From Rhodovulum robiginosum (lineage in GTDB: Bacteria > Pseudomonadota > Alphaproteobacteria > Rhodobacterales > Rhodobacteraceae), in assembly GCF_003944755.1 (NCBI RefSeq), contig NZ_RWGU01000038.1, forward strand, positions 1 through 64,000: 64,000 nucleotides of DNA, read 5' to 3'. The notes under the pieces were generated by a model. That model was not told where the DNA came from. It made no database searches and saw nothing but the letters and a program-made list of their open reading frames with translations. A program made the position numbers and the translations under genes. Below are positions 53,765 to 63,384 of this stretch, in pieces; the stretch's first letter is position 1, and every line of letters starts with the position of its first letter.

Positions 53765-53799
53765 ACGCCGCAACGCTCCTGCAGAAAGGACCGACAGTG

Positions 53800-55128
53800 A
53801 TGCAAATCAAGAAACTTCTTCCCCTTGCGGTGGCTTTGGCGGCTTTGCCCGCGCTCGGCTTCGCGCAAGAGGTCGACACCACCCCGCCGAACGAAGATAT
53901 CGGTTATATCTTCACCACCTTCATGTTCCTCGTCACCGGCTTTCTGGTGATGTGGATGGCCGCGGGCTTTACCATGCTCGAGGCTGGCCTGGTGCGCCAG
54001 AAGAACACCACAATGCAGTTGATGAAGAACATCTCGCTCTTCTCGATCGCTGCGGTGATGTACTACCTCATCGGCTACAACCTGATGTATCCCGGCGACG
54101 GCTGGACGATCACCAACGTGCTGGGCGCCTTCGGTTCCGCGTCGATGGAGCCGGTCGGCCTCGCCGACACCGAAACCGACCTCACCTACGCCTCGGTCGG
54201 CTCGGACTTCTACTTCCAGCTCATGTTCTGCGCCACCACGGCCTCGATCGTGTCGGGTACGCTGGCCGAGCGGATCAAGCTGTGGCCGTTCCTGATCTTC
54301 GTGGTCGTCCTGACCGGCCTGATCTACCCGATCCAGGCTTCGTGGAAATGGGGCGGCGGCTTCCTTGACGCCAACTACGGCTTCCTCGATTTCGCCGGTT
54401 CGACCGTCGTGCACTCGGTGGGTGGCTGGGCCGCTCTGGCCGGTGCGCTGATCCTCGGGCCGCGCCTGGGCAAGTACGGCAAGGCGGGCGCAATCCATCC
54501 GATGCCGGGTGCCAACCTGCCGCTGGCCACGCTGGGCACGTTCATCCTGTGGATGGGCTGGTTCGGCTTCAACGGCGGTTCGCAGCTTTACATGGACACC
54601 GCAGGTAACGTGGCCGACATCAGCCGCATCTTCGCCAACACCAACACCGCCGCGGCGGGTGGTGCGCTGGCCGCGCTGATCCTGACCAAGGCGCTTTACG
54701 GCAAGCCGGACCTCACCATGGTGCTGAACGGCGCGCTGGCGGGCCTCGTGTCGATCACGGCCGAGCCGCTGACCCCGGGTCTGGGCATGGCCACCATTAT
54801 CGGTGCCATCGGCGGCGTGATCGTGGTCTTCGCGGTTCCGTTCCTCGACAAGCTCAAGATCGACGACGTGGTCGGCGCCATCCCGGTGCACCTGTTCGCC
54901 GGCATCTGGGGCACCATCGCGGTTGTGCTGACCAACGGCGACGCGTCGCTCTTCGGCCAGTTGATCTCGATCGTGATCGTGGGCGTGTTCGTCTTCGTGG
55001 CCTCGGCCGTGGTCTGGTTCATCCTCAAGGCTGTCATGGGTATCCGCGTCAGCGAAGAGGAAGAGGTCCAGGGCCTCGACATCGGCGAGCTTGGCATGGA
55101 AGCCTATCCGGAATTCGCCAAAGGCTGA
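53800..55128 (+). CDS. amtB: Ammonium transporter
   Basis: AmtB conducts ammonium into the cell. The 442-residue product has a signal peptide (MQIKKLLPLAVALAALPALGFAQE), then about 11 membrane segments. Diagnostic parts are DFAGSTVVHSVGGWAALAGALILGPRLGK with the pore His, WMGWFGFNGGSQL, and IPVHLFAGIWGTIAVVL with the second His of the twin-His pair. A GTG three bases earlier is possible, but AAAGGA fits the ATG at 53800. It is operonic with glnK. Confidence 0.96.
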   Translation: MQIKKLLPLAVALAALPALGFAQEVDTTPPNEDIGYIFTTFMFLVTGFLVMWMAAGFTMLEAGLVRQKNTTMQLMKNISLFSIAAVMYYLIGYNLMYPGDGWTITNVLGAFGSASMEPVGLADTETDLTYASVGSDFYFQLMFCATTASIVSGTLAERIKLWPFLIFVVVLTGLIYPIQASWKWGGGFLDANYGFLDFAGSTVVHSVGGWAALAGALILGPRLGKYGKAGAIHPMPGANLPLATLGTFILWMGWFGFNGGSQLYMDTAGNVADISRIFANTNTAAAGGALAALILTKALYGKPDLTMVLNGALAGLVSITAEPLTPGLGMATIIGAIGGVIVVFAVPFLDKLKIDDVVGAIPVHLFAGIWGTIAVVLTNGDASLFGQLISIVIVGVFVFVASAVVWFILKAVMGIRVSEEEEVQGLDIGELGMEAYPEFAKG

Positions 55129-55154
55129 TCCGGATCGACAGAGCAGTGACAGGA

Positions 55155-55182
55155 AAGGCCCGGGCATCCGCCCGGGCCTTTT
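55155..55182 (+). terminator. Terminator after amtB
   Basis: AAGGCCCGGGC (55155-55165) pairs with GCCCGGGCCTT (55170-55180) in a perfect 11-bp stem with loop ATCC, followed by a short T-run. On the other strand the stem is followed by TTTCC, so it may serve both convergent genes. Confidence 0.82.
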
Positions 55183-55209
55183 CGCATGCGACGGAGAGGC
55201 ATGGCGCGG

Positions 55210-56394
55210 CTAAAGGCCGACCTTCAGAAACGCCTCGACCACCCGCGGCACGTCCTGTTCGGACAGCCCGGCGAGGTTGATCCGGCTGTCGCCGATCATG
55301 TAGATGCCGTGGGTCTCACGCAGGGTGGCCACCTGATCGGGTGTCGCCCCCAAAAGCGAGAACAGCCCCTTCTGCCCGGCGAGAAAGCCGAACCGGTCAG
55401 AGCCCGACTGCGCCGTCAGCGCCTCGGCCAGCGTGCTGCGCAGCCGCGCGATACGGGTGCGCATCGCCTCCAGCTCTGCCGCCCAGTCGGCGCGCAGGTC
55501 CGGGTCTGCCAGCACCATGCCCGCCAGCCGCGCGCCGTGATCGGGCGGAAAGGCATAGGTGGTGCGGTTGAGCGCGGCGAGGTTGGCCTCGGCCGTGGCG
55601 CGCGCCGCGGGGCTGCCGGTCAGCGCCAGCACCGCGCCCACGCGTTCGCGGTAGAGCCCGAAAGTCTTGGAACAGCTGACCGCGATCAGCATCTCGGGCA
55701 GGGTTTCGGCCATTGCGCGCAGGCCGGCGACGTCGGCCTCCGGCCCGTCGCCGAAGCCTTGATAGGCCAGATCCACCAAGAGAGGCGCGCCGCGCCCGGC
55801 CAGAAGGGCGCCAAGGCGCTGCCAGGCGGGCGGGGTCAGATCGGCGCCGGTGGGGTTGTGACAGCAGCCATGCACCAGCACAACGTCGCCCGGACCCGCC
55901 TGCGCCAGGTCGGCCAGCATCCCGGCCTCGTCGACCGTCTGCGCCGCGGCGTCGTAATAGCGGTAGGGCACCCGTGTCAGCCCCAGCGCGTCGGCAATGG
56001 CGGCATGGTTGGGCCACGAGGGGTCGGGCACGAAGACCCGCGCGCCGGGGCTGGCCAGCCGCACCAGCGCCAGCGCGATGTGCAGCGCGCCGGTGCCGCC
56101 CGGCGCGGCGGCCATCGCCAGCCGCTCGGGCGCGGCGGCGGCGCCGAGCACGAGGCCGGCCATCGCCTGCAGAAAGGCCGGGTCGCCGGTCAGCGCGGTA
56201 TAGCTCTTGGTGGTTTGCGTGTCGCAGAGCTGGCGCTCGGCGGCCTTGACGGCGCGCATCACCGGGGTAAGGCCCGCCGCATCTCGATAGACGCCGACGC
56301 CGAGGTCGATCTTGTCGGGCCTCGGGTCGTTGCGAAAGGCCTGCATCAGGCCGATGATCTTGTCGGGCGCGCGCGGCTGAAGGCGCTCCAGCAT
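55210..56394 (-). CDS. Aromatic/aspartate aminotransferase (class I)
   Basis: The 394-residue PLP enzyme begins MLERLQPRAPDKIIGLMQAFRNDPRPDKIDLGVGVYRD, typical of the AspC/TyrB group. It has VLVHGCCHNPTGADLT, the PLP Lys in SCSKTFGLYRERVGAV, and the substrate-carboxylate Arg near the end in IGDSRINLAGLS. Preference (tyrosine, phenylalanine or aspartate) cannot be fixed by eye. Its ATG overlaps the sseA stop. Confidence 0.9.
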   Translation of the reverse strand: MLERLQPRAPDKIIGLMQAFRNDPRPDKIDLGVGVYRDAAGLTPVMRAVKAAERQLCDTQTTKSYTALTGDPAFLQAMAGLVLGAAAAPERLAMAAAPGGTGALHIALALVRLASPGARVFVPDPSWPNHAAIADALGLTRVPYRYYDAAAQTVDEAGMLADLAQAGPGDVVLVHGCCHNPTGADLTPPAWQRLGALLAGRGAPLLVDLAYQGFGDGPEADVAGLRAMAETLPEMLIAVSCSKTFGLYRERVGAVLALTGSPAARATAEANLAALNRTTYAFPPDHGARLAGMVLADPDLRADWAAELEAMRTRIARLRSTLAEALTAQSGSDRFGFLAGQKGLFSLLGATPDQVATLRETHGIYMIGDSRINLAGLSEQDVPRVVEAFLKVGL

Positions 56395-57251
56395 CAGGCC
56401 GGTCCGGTGGCGACGGGCAGGTCGTTATACATGCCCCATTCGGTCCAGGCGCCGTCATAGACCGCGTGATTTCGGTGGCCGATGATCTCGAGCGCGAGGT
56501 TCAGTATCGCCGCATTCACGCCCGAGCCGCAGGAGGTGATCACGGGTTTTTTCAGGTCCACCCCCGCGGCCTCGATGATTGCGCGCAGCGCCTCGGGCGA
56601 TTTCATCGTGCCATCGTCGTTCAACAGCGTCGCAAAATGCACGTTTTTCGCGCCCGGGATGTGGCCCGAGCGCAGGTTGGGCCGCGGCTCGGGTTCGTCG
56701 CCGACAAAGCGGCCGGGGCTGCGGGCATCGACGATCTCGTAATCGCCCAGCTTCGACGCCGCGGCGACCTGCGTGACGTCCTTTACCAGGTGCGCCTGGC
56801 GCTGCACGGTGATGTGACGGTCGCGCAGGATCGGCGGCAGATCCTCGACCGGGCGGCCCTCGGCCTGCCACTTGGGAAAGCCGCCGTCGAGAACCGCGAT
56901 GTCGGTCTTGCCCATCAGGCGGAAGGTCCACCAAACGCGCGCCGCCGAGAACAGCCCGGCGCCGTCATAAACCACCACCTGGTGCCCGTCGCCCACGCCC
57001 ATGGCCCGCATCCGGCTGATGAACTTTTCCATCGGGGGCGCCATATGGGGAATGTCCGAGCGCTGGTCGGAAATCTCTTCGATATCGAAAAAGCGCGCGC
57101 CGGGGATGTGGGCGGCATCATACTCGTCGCGCCCGTCGCGGCCCATCGGCGGCAGGTACCACGAGCCGTCGAGGATACGCAGGTCGGGGTCTTTCAGATG
57201 CGCCGCCAGCCAGTCGGTCGAGACAAGCGTTTTCGGATCGTCGTGAGCCAT
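56394..57251 (-). CDS. sseA: 3-mercaptopyruvate sulfurtransferase
   Basis: The 285-residue tandem rhodanese has the active-site loop C241-G-S-G-V in TSCGSGVNA, the mercaptopyruvate type, where thiosulfate sulfurtransferases have CRxGx. The N-terminal domain has VSTDWLAAHLKDPDLRILDGSWYLPPMGRDG. It makes persulfide sulfur from 3-mercaptopyruvate. The overlap with an aminotransferase gene is sensible: transamination of cysteine gives 3-mercaptopyruvate, its substrate. Confidence 0.93.
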   Translation of the reverse strand: MAHDDPKTLVSTDWLAAHLKDPDLRILDGSWYLPPMGRDGRDEYDAAHIPGARFFDIEEISDQRSDIPHMAPPMEKFISRMRAMGVGDGHQVVVYDGAGLFSAARVWWTFRLMGKTDIAVLDGGFPKWQAEGRPVEDLPPILRDRHITVQRQAHLVKDVTQVAAASKLGDYEIVDARSPGRFVGDEPEPRPNLRSGHIPGAKNVHFATLLNDDGTMKSPEALRAIIEAAGVDLKKPVITSCGSGVNAAILNLALEIIGHRNHAVYDGAWTEWGMYNDLPVATGPA

Positions 57252-57327
57252 GGCAAACCTCCGGCGGGCATCGGTGTAATTTTCTTTCCCTTAGAACGGG
57301 GCGCGCGTGCTGGCAAGGCCGGGGCCG

Positions 57328-57804
57328 TCAGCCATGCTCCTTGAGCAGGCGCTGTTTCTGCCGCTGCCAGTCGCGCTTGGCCTCGGTCGCGCGCTTGTCC
57401 TGGGTCTTCTTGCCCTTGGCGATGCCGATCTTGAGCTTGGCGATGCCCTTGTGATTGAAATAGAGCACCAGCGGCACCAGCGTATAGCCCTTGCGCTGGG
57501 TGTCGGACCACAGCTTCGCCAGTTCGCGGCGCGAGACCAGCAGCTTGCGGCGGCGCCGTTCGTCGTGGCCCCAGGTCTTGGCCTGGTCGTAGGGCGGGAC
57601 ATAGCCGTTGATGAGCCACAGCTCGCCATTCTCGACCGAGGCATAGCTTTCGGCGATATTGGCGCCGTTCGCGCGCAGCGACTTGACCTCCGAGCCCTGC
57701 AGCATGATCCCGCATTCGAGGTCTTCCTCGATGGCGTAATCGTAGCGCGCCCGCCGGTTTTCGGCGATCACCTTGTAATTGGGGTCTGACTTCGGTTTGG
57801 CCAT
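57328..57804 (-). CDS. smpB: SsrA-binding protein SmpB
   Basis: SmpB carries tmRNA to stalled ribosomes. The 158-residue product shows [45 protein letters not shown] and the basic C-terminal tail [27 protein letters not shown]. The start at 57804 ([11 protein letters not shown]) matches the family. No tmRNA gene is seen in the window. Confidence 0.96.
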   Translation of the reverse strand: MAKPKSDPNYKVIAENRRARYDYAIEEDLECGIMLQGSEVKSLRANGANIAESYASVENGELWLINGYVPPYDQAKTWGHDERRRRKLLVSRRELAKLWSDTQRKGYTLVPLVLYFNHKGIAKLKIGIAKGKKTQDKRATEAKRDWQRQKQRLLKEHG

Positions 57805-57855
57805 GGTGCAGCGCATATAGGCGAAAGCGTGACCGGTTGAAAGGCGTGGGCGCAA

Positions 57856-57883
57856 TTGATCCGCGGCGGTCCGGCGCTACCCT
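57856..57883 (+). promoter_or_regulatory. Promoter candidate for the DUF4399 gene
   Basis: TTGATC (57856-57861) and TACCCT (57878-57883) are 16 bases apart, 37 bases before the start. The match is weak. Confidence 0.3.
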
Positions 57884-57920
57884 CTTGTTCATACGAAACA
57901 GACAGGAAGGGAGGTCTGTC

Positions 57921-58352
57921 ATGGGATTTCACAAGGCATTGGTCGTTGCAGCCCTGTTGGCCGGCGGCACGTTTTCGGCGGCTGCGCAGGAACGCACCCC
58001 GGCGCCAGAGGGCGCCAGCGCCTATATCATCGCGCCCGAGGACGGTGCCACCGTCGCCTCGCCCGTCACCATCCGCTTCGGGCTTGAGGGCATGGGCGTC
58101 GCCCCGGCCGGGGTGGATAGCGACATGACCGGCCATCACCACCTGATCATCGACATTGCCCCCGACGCGGTCGATTACACCCAGGGCGTGCCGGCGGATG
58201 ACAACCACATCCATTTCGGCGGCGGTCAGACCGAGGTCACGCTGGATATCGCGCCGGGCACGCATGATCTGTGGCTGCTGCTGGGCGACGCAAACCATAT
58301 TCCGCACGACCCGCCGGTGCGGTCCGAGGTGGTCACGATCACGGTGGAATAG
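57921..58352 (+). CDS. DUF4399-domain periplasmic protein
   Basis: The 143-residue product has a signal peptide (about 1-22, ending FSAAAQE). The mature part has SAYIIAPEDGATVASPVTIRFGLEGMGVAPAG, then GHHHLIID and NHIHFGGGQTEVTLDIAPGTHDLWLLLGD, the DUF4399 pattern. The His clusters suggest metal binding, which is inference. GGAAGGGAGG precedes the ATG. Function unknown. Confidence 0.85.
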   Translation: MGFHKALVVAALLAGGTFSAAAQERTPAPEGASAYIIAPEDGATVASPVTIRFGLEGMGVAPAGVDSDMTGHHHLIIDIAPDAVDYTQGVPADDNHIHFGGGQTEVTLDIAPGTHDLWLLLGDANHIPHDPPVRSEVVTITVE

Positions 58353-58358
58353 GGCAGT

Positions 58359-58823
58359 CTAGGGGGCGGGGGGCAGGTCCACCCGTTCCAACCAGGGCTT
58401 GATATCCAGCAGCGGCGTGCCGTCGAAACAGTCGATCGCGTCGATCCCCAGCGTCCCGGCGGCGCCGTCCAGCGCGGTGATGCGCACGGTCGCCAGCCCG
58501 ATGCTGTTGGGCCGGTTCGGGGATCGGAGGGCAAAGGTGCCGCGCGTGCCGTCGATGTGACGCGGGCTTTGCCGCAGCAGGTCGCGCCGCGCCTCGTGCA
58601 ACCAGTAGAGCAGCACCACCGGCTGGCCGATCTCGAGCCCCAATAGCGCCGGCGCGAAGGCCGGGTCCAGTTCGACCCGGGCGCCGCGGCCGGTTTCCCG
58701 CGCCTTGCCGATATTCTTGGGGCACTCGCCCGGCCCCCAGGGCGTGCGGATGCGCCCGACAAAGCGCAGCACCGGCCCCGCGGGCGGGGCCAGCCCCTCG
58801 GCGACGATCTCGCCGGGGCGCAA
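58359..58823 (-). CDS. trmO: tRNA (N6-threonylcarbamoyladenosine37-N6)-methyltransferase TrmO
   Basis: TrmO methylates t6A37 in tRNA-Thr(GGU) in E. coli. The 154-residue product contains FVGRIRTPWGPGECPKN, VVLLYWLHEARRDLL, TFALRSPNRPNSIGLATVRI and DCFDGTPLLDIKPWL, the single-domain TrmO core. No ATG or GTG is near; a TTG at 58823 with GGGAG six bases upstream is the best start and lies 15 bases past the dapA stop. An ATG at 58934 would overlap dapA by 97 bases and add non-family residues. Confidence 0.82.
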   Translation of the reverse strand: MRPGEIVAEGLAPPAGPVLRFVGRIRTPWGPGECPKNIGKARETGRGARVELDPAFAPALLGLEIGQPVVLLYWLHEARRDLLRQSPRHIDGTRGTFALRSPNRPNSIGLATVRITALDGAAGTLGIDAIDCFDGTPLLDIKPWLERVDLPPAP

Positions 58824-58837
58824 GGGTTTCTCCCCGC

Positions 58838-59713
58838 TCAGTTCAACAGCCCCGCGTGGCGCATCGCGTCGTCGATCTTGGCCTTGGTGCCCTCCGTCAG
58901 AGTGACCAGCGGCGAGCGTACCTCTTCGGTGCATTTGCCCAGCCGCGACATCGCGTATTTGGCCCCGGCCACCCCCGGCTCTAGAAAGATCGCGATATGC
59001 AGCGGCATCAGCTTGTCCAGCAGGTCCAGTGCGCGTCCGTAGTCACCGGCCAGCGTCGCCTCCTGGAACTGGGCGCAGAGTCTGGGCGCGACGTTGGCCG
59101 TGACCGAGATGCAGCCCTTGCCGCCATGCGCGTTGAATCCCAGCGCTGTCGCATCCTCGCCCGACAGTTGCAGGAAGTCGGGGCCGCAGGCCATCCGCTG
59201 CTTGGGCACCCGCGCCAGATCGCCCGTCGCGTCCTTGACCCCGATGATGCGGGGCAGCTTGGCCAGCTCCGCCATGGTCTCGGGGATCATGTCGACGACC
59301 GAGCGCGGCGGGATGTTGTAGATGATGATCGGCAGCTTGCAGCAGTCGTGCAGCGCGGTGAAATGCGCGATCATCCCGGCCTGGGTGGGCTTGTTGTAAT
59401 AGGGCGTGACCACCAGCGCAGCATCGGCCCCCACCTTTTCGGCATGCTGCATGAAGCGGATAGCTTCCTGCGTGTTGTTCGAGCCCGCACCGGCGATCAC
59501 CGGCACGCGGCCGTCGACGGCCCTGACCACCTCTTCGATCACCGTCTCGTGCTCGGCATGGGTCAGGGTGGGGCTTTCGCCGGTGGTCCCGACGGGCACG
59601 AAGCCGTGCGTGCCCTCGTCGAGGTGCCACTCGATCAGCTCTTTGAGCGTGTCGAGATCCACGGCGCCGTGTTTGAACGGCGTCACCAGGGCTGGAAGGG
59701 ACCCTTTGATCAT
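58838..59713 (-). CDS. dapA: 4-hydroxy-tetrahydrodipicolinate synthase
   Basis: DapA condenses pyruvate with aspartate semialdehyde in lysine and diaminopimelate synthesis. The 291-residue product has the Schiff-base Lys160 ([11 protein letters not shown]), catalytic Tyr132 ([11 protein letters not shown]), and [12 protein letters not shown] (39-50). It begins [14 protein letters not shown] with GAGGAG upstream. trmO follows in the same orientation. Confidence 0.96.
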   Translation of the reverse strand: MIKGSLPALVTPFKHGAVDLDTLKELIEWHLDEGTHGFVPVGTTGESPTLTHAEHETVIEEVVRAVDGRVPVIAGAGSNNTQEAIRFMQHAEKVGADAALVVTPYYNKPTQAGMIAHFTALHDCCKLPIIIYNIPPRSVVDMIPETMAELAKLPRIIGVKDATGDLARVPKQRMACGPDFLQLSGEDATALGFNAHGGKGCISVTANVAPRLCAQFQEATLAGDYGRALDLLDKLMPLHIAIFLEPGVAGAKYAMSRLGKCTEEVRSPLVTLTEGTKAKIDDAMRHAGLLN

Positions 59714-59875
59714 GACACGCTCCTCTACGTTGTTGGTTTCACGCGACGCGCGCGACTCAGCGCCCGCACAGCGCGCCGGACCCTATAGCGCCCGGTGCCG
59801 GTTGCCAAGTTTGTGAGTTGCCCCCCGCCCGCCGCCCGTGAGACAAGATTGCAACCTGCCCAGCCCAGATTGCCG

Positions 59876-61798
59876 ATGCGTCTTTTGCTTGCCCTCCTGC
59901 CGGTCCTGACGCTCGCCGTCGTGTCGCCCGCGCCTGCCCAGACGCCGCTTGAGTTGGCGATGCGCGAGGTGCGCGCCGACAACTGGGTCGCGGCGCGCCG
60001 GCTGGCCGGCGGCCAGGTTGCCCGCGACATCGTCGAATGGCGATTCTTGCGGGCTGGCGAGGGCAGCTTTGCCGATTACAGCGCCTTCCTCTCCCGCAAC
60101 GGCGACTGGCCGGGGCTAGACCGCATCCGGGCCCGGGCCGAGGCGGCCATCCCCGCCGATGCGGCGGCCGAAGAGGTGGTCGCGTTCTTCGCCGGGCGCC
60201 GGCCGATCACCGGCAATGGCGCGCTGCGGCTGGTGCAGGCCCATGCGGCGCTGGGCCAGGTGGGCGACGCCGAGGCGCTGGCGGTGCTGACCTGGCGGAG
60301 CATGCCGTTGAGTTCCGGTGCGCAGGTGGCGCTGCTGTCGCGGTTCCCGCAACTTCTGGCGGCGCATCACACGGCGCGCATCGACGCCATGCTCTGGCAG
60401 GGCGAAGAGGCCTCGGCCCGCCGGATGCTGCCGCTGGTGCCTGCGGGCTGGCAGGCGCTGGCCGAGGCGCGGCTGGCGCTCAGGGCCAGGGCGCCCGGCG
60501 TGGACGCGCGCATCGCCGCGGTGCCGGGGGCGCTGGCGGACGACGCCGGCCTTGCCTACGAGCGGTTTCTATGGCGCACCCGCAAGGGGCTGCAAGACGA
60601 CGCGATCGCGCTGCTCGTCGCGCGCAGCGCGACGGCCGAGGGGCTGGGCCAGCCCGAACTCTGGTCCAATTGGCGGCGCATCTATGCGCGCCGGGCGATG
60701 CGCGCGGATGACGGCGCGCTGGCCTACCGTCTGGCCGCCCGGCATCACCTGAGCGAGGGCTCGGCCTATGCCGATCTCGAATGGCTGGCGGGCTTTGTCG
60801 CGCTGCGCCAGCTCGGGGACGCGGAAACCGCGCTGGGGCATTTCGACAGGTTCGCGGCGGCGGTGGAAACGCCCATCAGCCTCGGCCGTGCGGGCTATTG
60901 GCAGGGCCGCGCGCTGGAGGCGTTGGGCCGGGGTGACGAGGCGCAGGCGGCCTATGCCCGTGCGGGCCAGCACCAGACCGCTTTTTACGGCCTGCTCGCC
61001 GCCGAACGCGCCGGCCTGCCGCTCGACCCGGCGCTGACCGGGCAAGAGGTCTATCCCGACTGGCGCGAGGCATCCTTTGCCGATTCTTCGGTGCTGGAGG
61101 CGGCGGTCTTGTTCCACCGCGCGGGCGAGCGCAATCTCGCCGAATGGTTCCTCACCCACCTGGCCGAGACCGCACGGGCCGATGGCCAGCGGCAACTTGC
61201 CGGGCTCGCGCTGTCGCTGGACGATCCGCATATCGCGGTGCGCATCGCCAAGGTGGCCGCGGGGCAGGGCAACGTGATGCCCAGGGCGTATTTCCCGGTC
61301 ACCGATCTGGCCCGCGCCCGGCACCCGGTGGACACCGAACTGGTGCTGGCCATCGCCCGGCGCGAAAGTGAGTTCGACCCCGTCGTGACCAGCGGCGCCG
61401 GCGCGCGCGGGCTGATGCAGCTGATGCCGCGCACCGCCGAGGCGATGGCACGCAAGGTGGGCGCGCCCTATTCCAGCGCCGCGCTCCTGACCGATCCGGA
61501 GTACAACGCGCGGCTCGGGGGGGCGTACCTGGCGCAGCTGGTCGAGGAGTTCGGCCCGAACCCGCTTTTGGTCGCGGCGGCCTACAACGCCGGGCCCAGC
61601 CGCGCGCGGCGCTGGGTGGAGGACCGCGGCGACCCGCGCATGGCGGGCACCGACGTGGTGGACTGGATCGAGATGATCCCGTTCCGCGAAACCCGCAACT
61701 ACGTGATGCGCGTGTCGGAATCGCTGCCGGTCTACCGGGCGCGGCTGAGCGGCGAGACCGGGCCGATCCGGTTCACCGACGAGCTTGCCGCGCGCTGA
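59876..61798 (+). CDS. Soluble lytic murein transglycosylase (Slt-like)
   Basis: The 640-residue periplasmic enzyme cleaves peptidoglycan glycan strands. It has a signal peptide (about 1-21, ending APAQ), a long alpha-helical superhelix (about 25-470), and the catalytic domain with Glu497 in ARRESEFDP, then GARGLMQLMPRTAEAMA, NARLGGAYLAQLVEEFG and VAAAYNAGPSRARRWV. The ATG at 59876 matches the signal peptide; an earlier in-frame ATG does not. It is divergent from dapA. Confidence 0.94.
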   Translation: MRLLLALLPVLTLAVVSPAPAQTPLELAMREVRADNWVAARRLAGGQVARDIVEWRFLRAGEGSFADYSAFLSRNGDWPGLDRIRARAEAAIPADAAAEEVVAFFAGRRPITGNGALRLVQAHAALGQVGDAEALAVLTWRSMPLSSGAQVALLSRFPQLLAAHHTARIDAMLWQGEEASARRMLPLVPAGWQALAEARLALRARAPGVDARIAAVPGALADDAGLAYERFLWRTRKGLQDDAIALLVARSATAEGLGQPELWSNWRRIYARRAMRADDGALAYRLAARHHLSEGSAYADLEWLAGFVALRQLGDAETALGHFDRFAAAVETPISLGRAGYWQGRALEALGRGDEAQAAYARAGQHQTAFYGLLAAERAGLPLDPALTGQEVYPDWREASFADSSVLEAAVLFHRAGERNLAEWFLTHLAETARADGQRQLAGLALSLDDPHIAVRIAKVAAGQGNVMPRAYFPVTDLARARHPVDTELVLAIARRESEFDPVVTSGAGARGLMQLMPRTAEAMARKVGAPYSSAALLTDPEYNARLGGAYLAQLVEEFGPNPLLVAAAYNAGPSRARRWVEDRGDPRMAGTDVVDWIEMIPFRETRNYVMRVSESLPVYRARLSGETGPIRFTDELAAR

Positions 61799-62662
61799 TC
61801 ACGCCCGACGTTCGCGCCAGAGCGTGAACAGCCCCGCAATGATCACCAGCCCGGCGCCCAGCATGACGTTCAGCCTGAGCGTCTCGCCGAACACCAAGAG
61901 CCCAAGCGCCGAGGCGAAGACGAGCTGAAGGTAGGCAAAGGGCTGCACCGCGCTGGCCTCGGCCAGTTCGTAGGTCTTGATCAGCAGGAAATGCCCAAAG
62001 GCCCCGGTGATGCACAAAAGGCCCATCCAGCCCCAGTCGGCCGCCGTCATCGGCTGCCAGACCCACAGGCCGACGGCGGTCATCGCCACCGCGCCGGTGG
62101 TGCCCGTCCAGAAGAAACTTGTCGCGGCGCTGTCGGCGCGGGCGACATAGCGGGTCAGCAGCCCGTAAAGCGCGAACATCAAGGCCGCCGCCAGCGGGAT
62201 CAGCGCGGCGGGGGCGAAGACGCGAAACCCCGGCTGCAGGATGATCAGCACGCCCACGAACCCCACCGCGATCGCCGCCCAGCGCCGCCAGCCCACCTTT
62301 TCGCCCAGTACCGGGCCCGAAAGCGCGGCGATCAGCAAGGGGTAGCAGGCAAAGACCGCGTGGCTTTCCACCAGCCCAAGGGCCACGAACCCCGCCACCA
62401 TCACGCAGATCTCGGCTGCCAGAAGGAACCCGCGGAACGCCTGCATCAGCGGCTGGCGCGTGGCCGCCGCGGCGCCGATGCCGCCCGCCTTGCGCGCGGC
62501 CACGGCGATGACGAAGGCCGCGAAGAACCAGTAGCGGATCATCACCACCATCAGCACGTTGTATTCGCCCGCAAGGTGGCGCGAGATGCCGTCCTGGATG
62601 GAGAAGACGAAGGTCGTGGCGACCATCAGCGCGATTCCGAGGCGGGTGTTCTGCTCGGTCAT
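61799..62662 (-). CDS. EamA/DMT-family transporter
   Basis: The 287-residue protein has ten hydrophobic helices in two similar halves (LGIALMVATTFVFSIQDGISRHLAGEYN at the start; ALMFALYGLLTRYVARADSAATSFFWTG in the second half; PFAYLQLVFASALGLLVFGE near the end). These are the drug/metabolite transporter features. The substrate is unknown. It ends exactly where slt ends, and its start overlaps the mnmD stop. Confidence 0.9.
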   Translation of the reverse strand: MTEQNTRLGIALMVATTFVFSIQDGISRHLAGEYNVLMVVMIRYWFFAAFVIAVAARKAGGIGAAAATRQPLMQAFRGFLLAAEICVMVAGFVALGLVESHAVFACYPLLIAALSGPVLGEKVGWRRWAAIAVGFVGVLIILQPGFRVFAPAALIPLAAALMFALYGLLTRYVARADSAATSFFWTGTTGAVAMTAVGLWVWQPMTAADWGWMGLLCITGAFGHFLLIKTYELAEASAVQPFAYLQLVFASALGLLVFGETLRLNVMLGAGLVIIAGLFTLWRERRA

Positions 62663-63354
62663 GCCGGCAGGCTCGCCACGGTCATATGGCGCTTGCGGCC
62701 AAAGCCTGCGCGACGCTCGACCGCAAAGCCCGCGGCGGCGAGCGCCCGGCGCACGGCGCCGGCGGCGCTATAGGTCGCGGCACTGCCGCCCGGCGCGGTG
62801 CGGCGGGCGACCTCGGCCAAAAGCGCGGGCTCCCACAGCTCGGGGTTTTTCGCCGGCGCGAACCCGTCGAGAAACCAGGCATCGGCCCGGCCCGGCCAGC
62901 GCGGCAGGGTGGCGCGCGCGTCGCCGACGATCACCTCGGCGATCAGGTCGGGCGATTCCACGCGCCGCGCGCCCGCCCGCCACGCGGTCAGCAGCGGGCC
63001 GGCGACGGCGTGCGCCTCGGGAAAGGCGGTCAGCGCCCTGTCGATGTCGGCCGCCGCCATCGGGAAGGCCTCGAAGCTGGTGAAACGCAAGGGGCCCGCC
63101 TGGCCGCCTTGCCGCCAGGCGATCAGCGCGGCCAGCATGTTCAGCCCGGTGCCAAAGCCCAGCTCGGCAATGTGAAAGCCGGGGCGAAAGCGGCCGGGCA
63201 ACCCGTTGCCGCCGAGAAACACATGCCGGGTTTCGGCCAGCCCGTCGGCGATCGAAAAATAGGGATCGTCGAAGCGCGCAGAGACCGGAACGCCGCCTGC
63301 GCGCCAGTCCAGCGCAGCGGTCTGGTTCTCGTCGGTTTCGTGGCCTACACCCAT
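62659..63354 (-). CDS. mnmD: tRNA 5-methylaminomethyl-2-thiouridine methyltransferase MnmD
   Basis: This is the methyltransferase half of MnmC as a separate 231-residue protein, which finishes mnm5s2U34 in tRNA wobble positions. It shows PVSARFDDPYFSIADGLAETRHVFLGGNGL, the SAM motif HIAELGFGTGLNMLAAL, and DAWFLDGFAPAKNPELW, all MnmD hallmarks. It is divergent from an FAD oxidoreductase that resembles the other half of MnmC, with 30 bases between starts. Confidence 0.92.
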   Translation of the reverse strand: MGVGHETDENQTAALDWRAGGVPVSARFDDPYFSIADGLAETRHVFLGGNGLPGRFRPGFHIAELGFGTGLNMLAALIAWRQGGQAGPLRFTSFEAFPMAAADIDRALTAFPEAHAVAGPLLTAWRAGARRVESPDLIAEVIVGDARATLPRWPGRADAWFLDGFAPAKNPELWEPALLAEVARRTAPGGSAATYSAAGAVRRALAAAGFAVERRAGFGRKRHMTVASLPA

Positions 63355-63384
63355 GGGCGGCGAGCATGGGAAAGGGCGCACGAA

